From: Enoplolaimus lenunculus
Lineage: Eukaryota > Nematoda > Enoplea > Enoplida > Thoracostomopsidae
Assembly (NCBI GenBank): GCA_030248215.1
Contig: JASANG010004053.1
Span: forward strand, 62,001-126,000
Reading direction: 5' to 3'
DNA: 64,000 bases
Every line of letters begins with the position of its first letter. The first letter of the stretch is position 1. Below are positions 20,690 through 32,989 of the stretch, piece by piece. The notes beneath the pieces were generated by a model, which had not been told where the DNA came from, did not search any database, and saw only the letters and a program-made list of their open reading frames with translations. The position numbers and the translations under genes are program-made.

Positions 20690-21290
20690 AATGAACCAAT
20701 CAAAGTGCAGTATAACTGTTAAAATCACCCATTCAAGTTGGTCAAATGCGTTTAAGAAACTGATCAATGAGTGTTGAGTTTGTTTTGCTCGAGCTAAACG
20801 AACCAATTCTGTTTTTCCAATAATATTTCAATAAACCAACCAATACATTTTTCAAAACGACTTCTGCAAAGGCGTACAATTTTTATTCTGGTACGCAAAC
20901 CAATCAGTTTTTTCTATTATTATATTAAAGTTATTAATTTAGCGTCAAACTCGTAATGTTGCTGACATGATGAACCATTGATTTTCATTCTAGTAATGTT
21001 GCAACTATTAAAACAACCAATTCCGTATTTTAAATGCCATTAACGAAAACGTAAAGAGCGTTGTTTGTGGTAAACTAACCAATCAAATACCTTTCATTAA
21101 TTTTACAACAATTAGACAAACCAATCACAGTTGATATTTGGGTTTAGTATTAAACTAACCAATCAAATGCCTTTCATTAATTTTACAACTAATAGACAAA
21201 CCAATTGCAGTTGAGATTTGGGTTTTGATTAGCTATAAGTGTTTGCGGTTGCAAAGCGTAAAAACAATAATAAACGACCCAATCAAGTTC
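20690..21290 (-). promoter_or_regulatory. CCAAT-rich upstream region of GPCR-1
   Basis: Eleven CCAAT pentamers, all on the plus strand (ATTGG on the gene strand), at 20696, 20803, 20817, 20840, 20900, 21017, 21079, 21121, 21159, 21201 and 21279. Most read AACCAAT(C/T). They begin about 40 bp upstream of the ATG. CCAAT boxes bind NF-Y. The clustering is a sequence fact; promoter function is inference. Four of them lie in the 80-bp tandem repeat. Confidence 0.5.
21072..21231. repeat. 80-bp direct tandem repeat, 2 copies
   Basis: AAACTAACCAATCAAAT, then CCTTTCATTAATTTTACAAC, then AGACAAACCAAT, then GATATTTGGGTTT. The two copies have few differences and each holds two CCAAT motifs. It shows how part of the CCAAT cluster was amplified. 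Confidence 0.9.
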
Positions 21291-21547
21291 TTTAAATTAC
21301 ATTTGCCGTGATATAAAATTCTCTTACTAACATTACAGCATTTATATAACAACACCACCATGGATTTTTTAACATTATTTGAACGTTTCCTAAATAAAAA
21401 ACATTTCAAACGGCGATTGTACATTTGCACCCGCAGTAATAGTATAGGTTCAGTAAAGCCGAAATATATCAGGTTGCAACCGAAATAATAAAATACATGA
21501 ACCAGAGGCAGAACCGGAAAAAATATAATTGTTACAGAAAAATTCAT
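21233..21547 (-). CDS. doubtful small membrane-protein frame
   Basis: ATG-led frame of 104 codons with a hydrophobic stretch (VTIIFFPVLPLVHVFYYF, then NLIYFGFTEPILLL) followed by basic RRLKCFLFRKR. The arrangement resembles the end of a last receptor helix (P-I-L then a basic tail), so it might be a relic GPCR exon. Low GC and no splice partners make a chance frame equally likely. Confidence 0.18.
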   Translation of the reverse strand: MNFSVTIIFFPVLPLVHVFYYFGCNLIYFGFTEPILLLRVQMYNRRLKCFLFRKRSNNVKKSMVVLLYKCCNVSKRILYHGKCNLKNLIGSFIIVFTLCNRKHL

Positions 21548-21748
21548 TTTTAAAGCTATTTTACCACTTTTAATGGGAAAACAGTTTAATTAACATTAGC
21601 GATACAAAGCAAATTTTTTACATAAATTTTTCTATTTTGTAGATCCTGACTCCCAGATTCAACACTGGCTAAATTCCCTTCAATGTATTCTACTGAACTT
21701 AAGGGAATCTTAGTTAAATTACGACGGGCATTCTAGTACTCGTGTTGC

Positions 21749-22200
21749 TACTGTAGTGACCCGTATAATAGGGGGACTAATATTTATTTGGTCTCTCCAG
21801 AGGGTAACCCTGTTATTCGGTTACGAATTTTTATTTACATTTAACCCGCCCTCCACTCCATTCCTTACTGATATATATTCGGTTTTGCAACTATTCGTTG
21901 AATTAAACGTATATTTCTCTTGTATCGAAAGCTTTAGCAATAATGCAATGTTATAGTTAGGAATGTAAGGTACTTTCAAAACTTAAATATGCTTCCAAGT
22001 TTCGAACTCACCTTTGTTTAGTCGCGGAGTAATTTATGCAGTACAAGTAGAGATAATTGACATTTCTGGTCTCTAATTAGGATTTAGAGACTCTATCCGC
22101 TTATGGACTCTTATTTAGGATACAGACTCCTATTGATGTGGACTCGAAATGGGGACCCGTCCCTCTTATTACACCCCCTTCTATTCGGGTCGCTACAGTA
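21749..22200. mobile_element. TACTGTAGTGACCCG element, copy 1
   Basis: Ends TACTGTAGTGACCCG and, inverted, TACTGTAGCGACCCG, with TA at both outer edges (Tc1/mariner-like site). 452 bp. Internal phrases (GGACTCTTATTTAGG, CTCTAATTAGGATTTAGAG) recur in the copies at 40219 and 40985. No transposase frame. Confidence 0.75.
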
Positions 22201-22376
22201 CTAGTCAAATAATGGGACCGTAACTGTTAGCGTCAAAAACGAGTGAAACGGGAAACGGAAAAGGGTGACATCAATATTTATCTCACCAGTTATAGTTATT
22301 TTAACAATCGCTTATTAAACTAAATGTTAGATTATTAGATGGACAAATCGTTTTAAACTAAAATAAGGGTCATAGT

Positions 22377-22522
22377 ATACTCGAAGCACGGCGCAGCGCG
22401 TCATGTCAAAAATGGTGTTATTACAATTCGCGATGCCGTTGCAGCGCATTTAAAATTTATTTTTATTTGTCACGCGCGGGGCTTCGCGGCGTTGTGCGAC
22501 ACAGAAAAGCATTGCGCAACCC
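22377..22522. mobile_element. Harbinger-like GC-rich element
   Basis: Left end GGGTCATAGTATAC preceded by TAA, right end ATTGCGCAACCC followed by TTA. The interior has GGCGCAGCGCGTCATG and CGCGGGGCTTCGCGGCG. Same family as 5681-5824. Confidence 0.65.
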
Positions 22523-22689
22523 TTAGCTTCCACACAGAGTTAGTTATAAGGCTGCTACGTCATTTAAGTAGCGCGCTCAAGTTACAAAGATTATCAAAAT
22601 CGACTGTTGTAACTTTTATTATCACATTTACGCCTAGGATTTGATAAAGGTTTAACAATACCATGGGCTCAAACTGTTTGTGAAATCCA

Positions 22690-22895
22690 TTACTTAAGCT
22701 AAAGCCTAAACTTTAAGCATAATAGTTAAATGTGTGGTCGAAAGCGTACAAGAGCCTCCAAATATGTTTAATATACAGATTACAAAGACTCTATATTCGT
22801 TTAGCAGTTGAACCTTAAAAATAATCACACAACAGATATGAATTCCAAGTTCAACTTAGCTTCAACTTAGCCCTAAACCAAGAGCCAAACTTCGT
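22690..22895 (-). mobile_element. TTAGGC-core remnants
   Basis: Two short blocks (GCTAAAGCCTAAACTTTAAG near 22697 and CAACTTAGCCCTAAACC near 22862) with no ends. Confidence 0.3.
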
Positions 22896-22899
22896 CTAT

Positions 22900-23480
22900 T
22901 AGAACTCACACATAGGTGGTGGTTAAGGGGCATGTATCAGCCTTACAAGTTGGACTGAGCCCCATTCCCTGCTGTTCCTTTCGGATTTACGGATCTGTAT
23001 GGTAAGTTCATGTTCAATTTCAACATAATTACCTTCTTAATTTAATATTTACATTCACGAGTCTTTTAGATTTTTCCCATGAAGCCTTCATGGTTTTTAT
23101 TGCACTAAATGACAAAAGAAATATGGCGTATAAATTACGTTTTTGGTGCCCTTCAAAATTTGTACTATTCAACCGGCAATTGATTTGCATTGCGCAGTAA
23201 TTTAGGACCGATAAAAACGCTCAAAAATCGCATATTAATAGTTTGGTCTGGGTACAACGTAAAACTTCGATTTGAATTGGTATCTTGGGACGTTTTCCGG
23301 TTTCACGGGTACCTACGTTTTGTTTGTTTGGGTGAAACACGCTTTTTACCAAAATATTTTTTTTGCAATTTGTAAAAACTTAATTTGATAATTCATATTT
23401 TTGGCAGATATTCGAAATATGCCCGCAATTTTGAGTTTGTAATAGGCATTTGAGCGAAAATAGGTGTTCAATTCAGCTGC
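22900..23480. other. geneless, nothing recognised
   Basis: No exon, RNA gene or repeat family supported. Confidence 0.4.
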
Positions 23481-23482
23481 AC

Positions 23483-23650
23483 ATTTAAAGATTAGGGGTG
23501 AAATGTTGTTCAGCGGGACTGCAATAGAGTAAGCAAAAGATTTAGACAAATTTTTTGCTTAGGCTTAGCCTTAGGTATGAGCTCAATCTTACTCTTAGGA
23601 TTAGGCAGAGGCTTAGGAATATGCTTATACAGTTGTTCTATACTTTGGAC
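23483..23650 (+). mobile_element. TTAGGC-core element, nearly full length
   Basis: catttaaagattaggggtg, gcgggactgcaatagagtaa, core GCTTAGGCTTAGCCTTAGG and GGATTAGGCAGAGGCTTAGG, right block gcttatacag then ttctatactttggac. Confidence 0.75.
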
Positions 23651-23742
23651 AATACCACTAAAAACGTACATTCAAGTAGTTAACCAAATAAATTATTTTC
23701 TTTGTTTTCTTCACTCATATGAGAAAATTTAACAAGTTATAT

Positions 23743-23890
23743 GCAAGGCGGCCCCCCCGGGGGGCAGGGGGGCCAACACCCCCAAAAAAACCCGCCTAGA
23801 AGCAACCCAACCAAATTTGTTGGTATCCCCAAAATCATTCGATGCCCCACCCTAAATATAATTTTCTGCAGACGCCCTGGTGTTCGTATA
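23743..23890 (-). mobile_element. small GC-ended element related to 60350-60520
   Basis: Shares CCCCAAAAT(C/T)ATTCG, ATATAATTTTCTGC and (A/G)ACGCC or (A/G)ATGCC with the block at 60470-60515. The left side is a run of C and G (GGCGGCCCCCCCGGGGGGC). On the minus strand it would start CCAGGGCGTCTGCAGAAAAT, reminiscent of hAT-type ends. Confidence 0.45.
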
Positions 23891-23894
23891 AATT

Positions 23895-25370
23895 TGTGAA
23901 AATTTCTCTTTGAATACAAGAACAGAGTACAAAGTGACACGGATGCTTACTCGTTATTATTGTCTCAAAGATAATACTCAGCTCGAGAAAGCAAGGAAAT
24001 TGTGACAAATATGTGCTAAAGGTTTATACCTTGTTTTACTGTTCAATAAAACGGAATTCATTAACACCCGGCAACCACAACGACATTTAAAGCTAAAACG
24101 GCACAATGTTTGATGCGATATACATCATAATTACAAAACAATTTAAATCAACTTGTTTGCCTCAATAATTACTGTCTCAGAGTTCAAAATTCAAAACTCA
24201 GTTAAAATTATGACTGATGCAGTTTTTAGTGCTTATTTTTGGCCAACTTTCACCGACATCACAGCTCTGCTTTCGAACCAAACAACCGTTCCGAACTTCG
24301 TCAGTCATTTCGCATCTCAGAGTCGGTAGAAAACATAACCCCCCCCCCCAAATAATAAACCTGTCATGATATCATTTTTTACAAATTTGAACCAACTTTC
24401 TTCTAAAGCGTTCTGTTCACCATGTAATAACAAATGGTCATAAATCCATAATCGAAGCACCAATGAACTGGTGACATATCTGTCGTAGAGTAAAACATAT
24501 AATAATCCTGAAAAAATATCCACGCAAAGCAACTTTGCGGAACCGGAAATGCAAATAAATTCATGACCACACAATTCAACCTATGGTTTTTAATACATAA
24601 TACACGAAAAGCGTTTTTTTTCAGCAATTGCACCCCTGCGTCATATAAACATTGAGGAGTGCGTACGTCTACTTAGTTCATTCGATGGTGTAGTGATAAA
24701 CGTTTAAACAATTCGAGCCCAGCCCATATGAATAAATCTCACAAGAAAATTCAAAACTTTTCAAACTTGTATCTAATACAATGCTACATTGAAACGAAAC
24801 TCGCGAACGAAGTGAGCGAGATGTCAGACACAATTTTGATGACATCCCAAGTACAGTTGTATAAAAGGGAAACGATATAGAAAATATGTCCCCTACCAAA
24901 ATTCTTTGGAGACATAAAAAAAGCACAACGAAAGATAAAGTTCTGAAACTTGAAAGCCAGAAACTTTTGCTTTACTTAAGGTCATCCCTTCCCGAAAGGA
25001 AATCCTTGCTGCACTTAGGACCACACGATAAAATGTTAGATTTGCGTGGTTATATTTTCTTGTGTCAAATGTTGTACACTCGCAATCTTTGTTAACCAAC
25101 CAATAAAATGGCTGCAAATTTTTGGCCAAAATATTGGCAAAAATGTAATACATTATTAAATATGGCGGCTAAAATATTTCAAAATTTCAGCATTTCAAAA
25201 TCAATCAAAACGAAACGTTGCGTAGGGCTGTTTTCATTCCGATTACACTTTAAAACGTTTGTAAGCTATATGCAGCTTTCTGGCGTTTTTCTGACAACTC
25301 CTTATAAATTAGTCACAGAAATTTAATTTATAGTACAATTGCTGTGTGCCGTAGTTACTATCAATTCTGT
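23895..25370. other. geneless, nothing recognised
   Basis: AT-rich with scattered short frames (for example 24317-24633 on the minus strand), none with a domain or splice support. Confidence 0.4.
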
Positions 25371-25374
25371 TGAA

Positions 25375-25526
25375 AGGGTTTTTAGTTTTACGCTAATTTT
25401 TTTGTTTAAACTTTAGGCTTAGGCTTAGGTATAAGCTCATTGTGACAATAAGGCTTACGATTATTCTTATGCATATCCTTAGCAATAGGCTTATACTACT
25501 GTTACTGTCCTGTTCTATACATTGAT
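25375..25526 (+). mobile_element. TTAGGC-core element, left end eroded
   Basis: TTTAGGCTTAGGCTTAGG, TATAAGCTCATTGTGAC, ATAGGCTTATACTACTG, tgtcctgttctatacattg. Confidence 0.75.
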
Positions 25527-25529
25527 GCA

Positions 25530-27880
25530 GTTTCCTATCGATAACTCTGAGCTAGACAAACGTAACACAGCACTGACGTTCTATAGTTTTCATTACTCAA
25601 AGTCGATAAATATATAAAACGTATACTGTACACTCGCTCAAGTCCTAATTTAACGACTCCAAATTAATCATTCGTATACTACGATACCATTAATGTGTGA
25701 TTTTACGGGCTTTTGATACAAACCTTTGGTATTACAAAATCGGAGTTTCAAGTTTCAGAAGTACAACAGACAATACGCTTTACTTGCTCTGGCATCTGCT
25801 AGTATATGAAAAACTTTTTTGCCTACTCTTGGATGATCAATGTGAAGACGCCACTACTTGGCCCCAATCTATTCATCACTATTGCAAGGAGAGGCCCAAA
25901 TATTAGGTTGAAATAACTTTTAGACTAGACAAGAGAATACATAATTGTGGGAATTAAAGTCGTGAACCTCTCGCGATTGAAGGAATCGCCCCCCTAAAGC
26001 CTATGGGAGAGGGAAATACCGGAGGCATAACCTGAAATTGAGAGGAATTTGAAAAAATATACGCCTTTATTGAAATGAGATATATTTCTTACTTTCCATT
26101 GGTGAAAATTTTTTTCACATGTTCTTTCAGACTCAAAAATGAATTCAAATTTTGTTCCATTGGTCCGAAATGAATTTCTAGCTCCAACAGTGTTTCAATA
26201 ATATTTCCGTGTCTGCGAGAGCCAAACCTGGACGTCACTCACGGGAGCGTTGTAAAACCAATTTAGTAGGATTGACATTTTGTTGTTTCTAGTATATAAG
26301 CTTTTATATGTAAAATTCATTGGAGCTATAACGCAAAACTTCATTAAAGAAGAAATGATCCGCAATCTTTAAAATACTGGTTTAACTTCAGGCGCTTTTA
26401 AAAGGTTGGTCGTGGAAACATTTTTTAGCGTGGGTACACCCGCGGGTAAAAAATTTTTTATTTGCCTGAGTATAAAGTGAGGGCTAGGTAAAAATCCTTA
26501 CGCACGCCCTACTCTGGCAAGACCAACGATATTTTTTCACTTTAGCCTTTATGAATTAATAAGCACCAAACTATTTATGCCATACTAAATAATTTATGTC
26601 TAAGTGTTACTTTAAGCTCGCGATAATAACTAACATCTGGATGTAATTAATACAATTGATAATGAATAATAGATCCTAATTATAAAAAATTTGCTACTGG
26701 TATAAATAACAATAGTAATAATAGAATAGAATTTTGCACTATTGTAGATGACTTTTAGATCGAGAGCGAGAGCTAAACATTAATGATATAGCTACCACAT
26801 TTCACCCAATTTAACGGGGGCCCCCTCTTTTAATTTTATCACCACAGAAAAAACACAGAAAGGGAACAAAAACCCTCAGAGGAACCAAATGATATCCTAT
26901 TATATATAGCTACCTTAAAAACAATTAGCGGGACTGAACTTATTCCAATAATAATGGACACTTAATTTGTGTGAATACAATTATATAAGATAAATTGTTT
27001 AAAACATATTTTGAACTATCCATATAAAGCTGGAATTCCCCATATACGAAATTTGGGCAACGTTCTAGGGGCATTTTCGTTATATATCTCCCAGCCCACG
27101 TTTGCCCAAAAATGGATCGATTTTGAAAATTTTTGCACATTTCATCTTCATATGACCTCCCGTTATCATTCCACGCCTAAATTTTATTTTTGAAAAAGTC
27201 GATTTTTAAGCTCCCCAGGTCCTTGGGACACAAAAAACTTTGTGCAGAAGTTGGACAAATTATAATCCATTCGTTACAGCTTACAGAGCGGAGTCCATGG
27301 CGTTAAATTTTTCCCAATCAAACGACTGGTTAACTAACGAATTATGGTCAAATAACTGATTTTGAGCGCTGTGGACCTTAAAAATCGAATTTTTCAAAAA
27401 TTCAGATTTATGCGTGAAAGGATTACACGAAGTCATGAGAAGCTCAAATATGCAAAAAAATTTTTAAATCCAACGATTTTTGGGCAAACGCGCGCTGAGG
27501 GGATAACTGAAAAGGCCTAAGTTCACGCATTACTTTGTTTACAACAATTTCTTCCTACAGAAACCTGATTGCTCTGCGAAAAGAAAATTTTCATGCAGAT
27601 TGTTATGCACTCGCTAACTTTTGAGCATTGCGCAAAGCCGACTTACTAATATAGCTTATTTCGTATACCTCCCAAACCATCGTATGTAGCTACTAGCTAT
27701 GGCATGCGTGCTAGCGAATTTGTCAGTTTGATTGCAATTGATGTCAGTTTACATTCGGCTTTGGTAGCCAAATGTTAACTGAAACAAATAGATTTTGGTA
27801 TAAACTATATTAAAGTTGCACTCCTAAAACTACCAAAGCACATTGATTAGACGAATTACATCGGCCGTTCACATCGTTCA
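25530..27880. other. geneless, nothing recognised
   Basis: No gene or clear repeat. Frames at 25697 and 26940-27193 lack support. Some phrases (CCATATACGAAATTTGGGC near 27040) loosely recur near 37890, hinting at one more old repeat. Confidence 0.4.
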
Positions 27881-27881
27881 T

Positions 27882-28262
27882 TTAGTTCCGCTTTTGGTAT
27901 TTTAGACAGCCACAACAAATTTCAAATAGACTTGCCATATTTACTATATATCGTCTAAAGTAGCGTTTCATTTTTATTAAATTAAGCCATAAAGCTAAAT
28001 GTAATAAACTTAATAAAATGCAAAATAAATACAATAAGGGTCGGAAAACTAACAATATTCTTAAAATAACTACAATAATGAAAACCAGCGAGTGTTTAGT
28101 GAACGTAAACTGAACTGACTGTTGTGACGCTAAGGCGTCGTCAAACAGCTTAGCGAATATGATGCTTTGAGTATTAATTAGCTTGGAAATTTTCCGTTCA
28201 CGGGTATCAGCAAAAGATTCAGTTGGATTGTGTAAGTGTAGTGAGTAGAAAAAGTTGTACAC
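27882..28262 (-). CDS. possible exon of a small membrane protein, unidentified
   Basis: Open frame of 126 codons without an early ATG, so it would have to be a spliced exon. It has a charged part (DTRERKISKLINTQS), two adjacent hydrophobic segments (SLVFIIVVILRILLVF, then LLYLFCILLSLLHLALWL), a basic stretch (KMKRYFRRY) and a Cys-rich end (EICCGCLKYQKRN). The alternation of features is better than expected by chance, but hydrophobic frames are common in AT-rich DNA. No family recognised. Confidence 0.25.
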   Translation of the reverse strand: MYNFFYSLHLHNPTESFADTRERKISKLINTQSIIFAKLFDDALASQQSVQFTFTKHSLVFIIVVILRILLVFRPLLYLFCILLSLLHLALWLNLIKMKRYFRRYIVNMASLFEICCGCLKYQKRN

Positions 28263-28407
28263 AGACTAGTTCAGTTGAAATTTCATCAAATTTCTTTCTT
28301 TACGTAAGTTGATATATAGGAATTTGCAGTATCAAGCATGTGTTTGCCAGTACCGATTACTGCATTCACAAGGTAAAAGTTCATAAAACAATGAGCCCAC
28401 TTCAAGA

Positions 28408-28575
28408 ATAAGGGCCTGTCCGCTAGGAGGCATACGAATTTTGAAACTTAGAGACAGGGATGCTTAAGCTTTAGGATTAGGCTTGGACATAGCATTAGAC
28501 TTATGTTTAGGATTACGCTTAGGTTAAGCTAAGGTTTATGCTTAGGTTTAAACTAACGCTTTAGCATGGCAGGCC
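28408..28575 (+). mobile_element. TTAGGC-core element with different ends
   Basis: Core words TTTAGGATTAGGCTTGG, GGATTACGCTTAGG, TATGCTTAGG. The flanks are GGGCCTGTCCGCTAGG on the left and CATGGCAGGCC on the right, which are not the usual ATGTATAGAACAGGG ends. Confidence 0.5.
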
Positions 28576-28764
28576 AGTATTGTTTACGTCGGCCAGGCAA
28601 CGAGTGATGAACACTGAAATTTTTTTGAATGTCATCTGCTTTCAACCTAGATTTTTTATTTCAATGGCTTAAGAATGAAGCATTTGGGTTTCGATGTGTG
28701 TTTTTCTTAAGCTAAGACAAATTCGGCTGATAGCACAGCAGCTGCTGCTTTCAAATATAGTTAA

Positions 28765-28873
28765 GGTTGTAACGTTATAATTTTGATGACGTCCAGCGCC
28801 GTCCGTCACCGTTCTACACGGACGAGCGACAGATGCTGACCCACAGTGCCGTGCGACCGATGTATCGCAACCC
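28765..28873. mobile_element. Harbinger-like GC-rich element
   Basis: GGTTGTAACGTTATA after TAA on the left; TGTATCGCAACCC before TTA on the right. Interior CCAGCGCCGTCCGTCACCG, shared with 45520-45545. Confidence 0.65.
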
Positions 28874-28879
28874 TTATGC

Positions 28880-31860
28880 GGCTAAGGTATCTAAGTGCGT
28901 CATGACCTTTTAGAAGATCACGCCTTTAAGGTATCATTAGTTTAAAGTATCATTTTATGGTGGGTAAATTTAACCGAGACACCTTAAAACTATCCGGCTC
29001 CCCTCTTGGCTGTAATAGGACTAACCACGCCTCAATTCACAAACTTATTTTAGGCTAACAGTGCTTGATTTAACAGAATATGTTATGTCTTAGGGTACCG
29101 TACTGCAATTTCAAGTGCTTCTTGCAAGCATCAATAATCTATAAACCATTGAATACTCAACCTGTTTTCAATATTTGAATACGACCTTTAATTTGTCAAT
29201 TTTGTAAATAGCTTAGCGCCGATCTTCGTCTATTTGTGACAGGTTAGAAAACTAATTTAGCTAATCGAGAGGATTAATTGCCATTGAGATCTATAAGTAT
29301 ATCCTGCAGTTATTTTTCTTAAAATCTAAACGTGTACTTAATAGCCACCCCACTGTAACGGTTTCACTGCAGATATGATTTATAAATAATTTTAACACAG
29401 TAAAGGTAAACTTTAGCGACAAATAACAAACTTTAATTATTTAGCCATAACAATCACTCAGGACCGCAAAGGTAAGAGAGAGGGACTGTGAGTACTAATT
29501 AGGCTCTCTGCCCCACTGTAGTTACTGCACTATACTTATAATTAATATACCTAAAACTGCACAATTGATGCTGGAAATTAGAAAAATACAATTCACTTTA
29601 AAAATCGTCTACGAAACCAAATGACAAATTAGTTTCATCTTATATCTCAGTAAAGGCGTCTTTGATAATACGGTTTGTGGTATCATTAATAATTTTGATA
29701 TAAATATATTTGGCAGTATATACATACCCTGCACTAGCCTCGAAATAAATTACCGAAAATTACTACTTATGTTAATTAATATATTTCGCAAATCTGCTAT
29801 GATATTGCTTAAATTCAGGCTTAGTTTAGATGCAGGAATTCGAATGGACGTTATGTTCAATTTTAATTTGTGTTTTGAGTACGTTGGAAAATAGAGAAAG
29901 CAGCGTTGCCAACTGAATTTTGCATTGAGCAGGACTACAAAGATGCAACTTACGTTCGAAAAAGTTTGAGCTGATTGCTTGTCGAGAAACGAAGACAAAA
30001 TTGTACAACGGACAAAATGTGCGACAGCAAATGATTTCTAAACACAAAACCGGAATTCCGCGGAAATCCGGTTCCGGTAGAAATTTTGGCATATTTTTTC
30101 AGATTCCGATTCCGGACAAGTGTTTGTTCTTACGATGCTGGAATTGCGACATTTTTGTTACGTGTAATTTTCCACCAAAATTACTTTAGGTTTGAATTCA
30201 GTTTGTCTTACCTTGTCGGTAAGGCCATAAAAGGGCGAGAAAATGGATTGCAAATAAACATAATTACACGAATTGCATATATTCTCTAACTGACAAAAAG
30301 TCCAAATTATGTGGTGACAAAATGGGATCATTAATTAAACAAAACCGAAAAGGGTCATAATTCCAAATTCCGATTCTGGTTCCGGCGAGAAAATTAGCAA
30401 ACTCAGGCTTTGACATCAATTCCAAACTAAAAGATACTCTGATTGAACTCTAAATAAACTATTCTGGTGTTAAATCTTAAAACACAGCAGATACATTTTA
30501 AGGGCAAATAACACGTACGTTTAAACCAGCGGACAGCAACGCTCGTTGGTGGGAGTAAATTGTAGAAGCAGTTTTTTTCGCAGCATTAAAAGTGAATTTA
30601 TACGAGTTGTTTGAAAGCTTTCATTGATACTGATAAAGCTGCGTTGTTATTCGTAAGCACCAGTCATGAATACTAATTTAAAGAGCTAATCAGGTTTTGA
30701 TGTATTGGCCCTTATTTAGGCTTGCGTACCTACACGACCAGTCCGCTAGAAGTTAGGCGAAATGTAATCCTAGGTTATAAATTTTAGATAAAAAGCTTTT
30801 GAAGTTTAGAAGTCCCAGTTTTAGAAAGAGCTCGATTTTTAAATTTCCTCAAAAATATTACCCTTCAAATATTTTTAGACCCGCATCGGATGGGAGATGC
30901 CTATAGGTCTTTCAAGCTTTGATCACACGTGGGTCAAATGAATTACTTGAAACATGTGACAGCTTTTAAATGTTCCATGCTGATCTTTCAATCTATTAAC
31001 AACATGTGATAGGTGCTACCAAGGACGGGTGTCAGGGGGATCTAGAAACAAACCCACGCAAAATTAGAATTCTGTTAAGTAGGGATTATGCTGAAATTAC
31101 GTCTGGCTTCACGTTAGGTTCGCATGCGAGTTTACCTTCCTTCTTCAAGTCACATCGAGACATTTACAAAGTTTTAAATCACCCGCAAAATCAGAGTTAA
31201 GAGAAATTTACGCCTGCTTAATTACGTTCGCTTATAAAATCCTTTGCCTAACATAATACAACTACATTAATCCATTACGACTGATATTCTTATTTTCAGA
31301 ATAGTGTTGAAGGGAGGGAGGGTTTAGTCAACCTCTGCTCTGCCTTCACCCAGAAATGCTGGATTAACCCCTAGGTGCCACATCGAAGAATATCGGCAAA
31401 GACAACAGCCTGATTGCAAGTGCAATGACAATTGACAGGACAATCGTAAGTTTAGAATGGCTATCATTTCCAAATAGTGATATTGCTAAATGTATGCAGT
31501 TCATGCGTTTCGACTAGGAAATTGCAAAAAATAAATGACTGCAGTCTTGAATAAAGATACGCGTCAGCGGTTTGAGTTAAATTTTTCTAGTTTATTTAAA
31601 TATAATAGACTTGACTAGATTTCATTATTCAGATAACGGTCAATAAATAGAACATTGCGTGCCGCTAAATAATTCTGAAAATTTTAAGGTAGTCGTTTTT
31701 AGGTTCGCTTCAGCATGACCTTAAGGGTCGTATTTCTGCTGTGGTAGTTCGACAAAAAACTGGAAAATTGCAAAAAATCAATAAAATCAAGCTGCCACGG
31801 TATATGCTATTTATAAAACTATTACACATCGCATAGGCGGAGTAGGAATTTGTTCAAAAT
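28880..31860. other. geneless, mostly unremarkable
   Basis: No supported gene. Near 30045-30125 and 30365-30385 there are runs of TTCCGG and ATTCCG words that belong to the CCGG-word type. The rest is AT-rich sequence without recognised families. Confidence 0.4.
30045..30125. mobile_element. CCGG-word block (TTCCGG type)
   Basis: CGGAATTCCGCGGAAATCCG, GTTCCGGTAGAAATTTTGG, GATTCCGATTCCGGAC. Related in style to 36656-37021. Confidence 0.4.
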
Positions 31861-31865
31861 GTGAG

Positions 31866-31985
31866 TGCTGACGTGGCTTGAGTGAGCAAGGTTTCGTAGT
31901 CGAGCGATGGTGGTAAACATCTCGCATCCCAGTGCCTCTGAGTTAGAATCTTAGGTTGAAATCAGAAATGTGCAGTTGCTGTCTA
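31866..31985 (+). repeat. old tRNA-like relic
   Basis: CGAGCGATGGTGGTAAAC, then ATCTCGCATCCCAGTG, then GAGTTAGAATCTTAGG has the same order and spacing as the tRNA-like module of the piggyBac-like elements (GTGGTGATGG, GCCTCCC, GAGTTCGAATCCTAGC). Too decayed to be a functional tRNA. No element ends are visible. Confidence 0.35.
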
Positions 31986-31989
31986 CGAT

Positions 31990-32985
31990 CCTATGTTGAA
32001 CAGAGTATGTATACCGCAAGCAACTAAGTCGCAAACTGTGATGTAAATATTGACTACCACTAACCTCAAATCATCTCATAAGTCTGTAAGATAAAAATCA
32101 AAATATGTAGAAATGTCAAAGCATTGAAATTCAATCTGTCTAAAAGCTGTCGTTATATTTGTCGAACTTGGAATTTTCACTCCAAAGTCAAATCAAAAAA
32201 GTTGTTAGGTTTTTGACAGGTATACATACCTCTAAAAGTAAACCCATACGTACGGATGATGTAAACAGACAGAGTTGCCTTCTATAAACATTTCGCGGTG
32301 AATTTCCTGTGCTACCAGCTAAGAGAGTTCTTAAAACCCTGTAGACGAAAGCCTCACCAGTGGGCTGACACCAAAAACCCTCTGCCTTAGCTACACTTTT
32401 GTAAACAATTTATCAAAAATATGCAGAATAATATTATTAGCAACCAGAAGTGAAAAGTTCCTCTTTCAAACGTTAGCGGGATATTTTCATATGTACATAT
32501 ATTATATATATATATATATTTATATATATTTGTATATATAAGAATATATTTAGTGCTTTTGTTAAAAATGTTAACAAAATCTTACGCTTAGAACTATACA
32601 CAAAGCCTAAAACCAAAACGTAGCTAAACGTAATATGTGATTCCTAAAAATTCACGAAACTAGTAACTTTATGTCTACCTTTTAAAATCAAATTTTACAC
32701 TCAAAAACACCATTTAGCATTGAAATTTAGACACTCAAAGTTATGTTTTATCCAAACTTCAAAAGCGTCCGCTCAAAAAGTTACATTGGTCAGGAACAAC
32801 ACATAATATTGTTAAAGTCAAAATTATGAAATGGTAGTAGCCCAGCCCATCTTTTCCGGTATATCCCTGACAATCCAGCTGCCGGCGCCAATGCTAACGA
32901 CACAAACCAACCCAAAACCCCACTACCTTTTGGCAGCTGTTAATATTCAAACCCAAATAGATTGAAAGGATTTCAAACTTTGTCC
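31990..32985. other. geneless with a short (TA)n
   Basis: (TA)n with interruptions at about 32495-32540 and a small TTAGGC-core remnant at 32581-32630 (CTTACGCTTAGAAC, then AAAGCCTAAAACC). Nothing else supported. Confidence 0.45.
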
Positions 32986-32989
32986 AATG

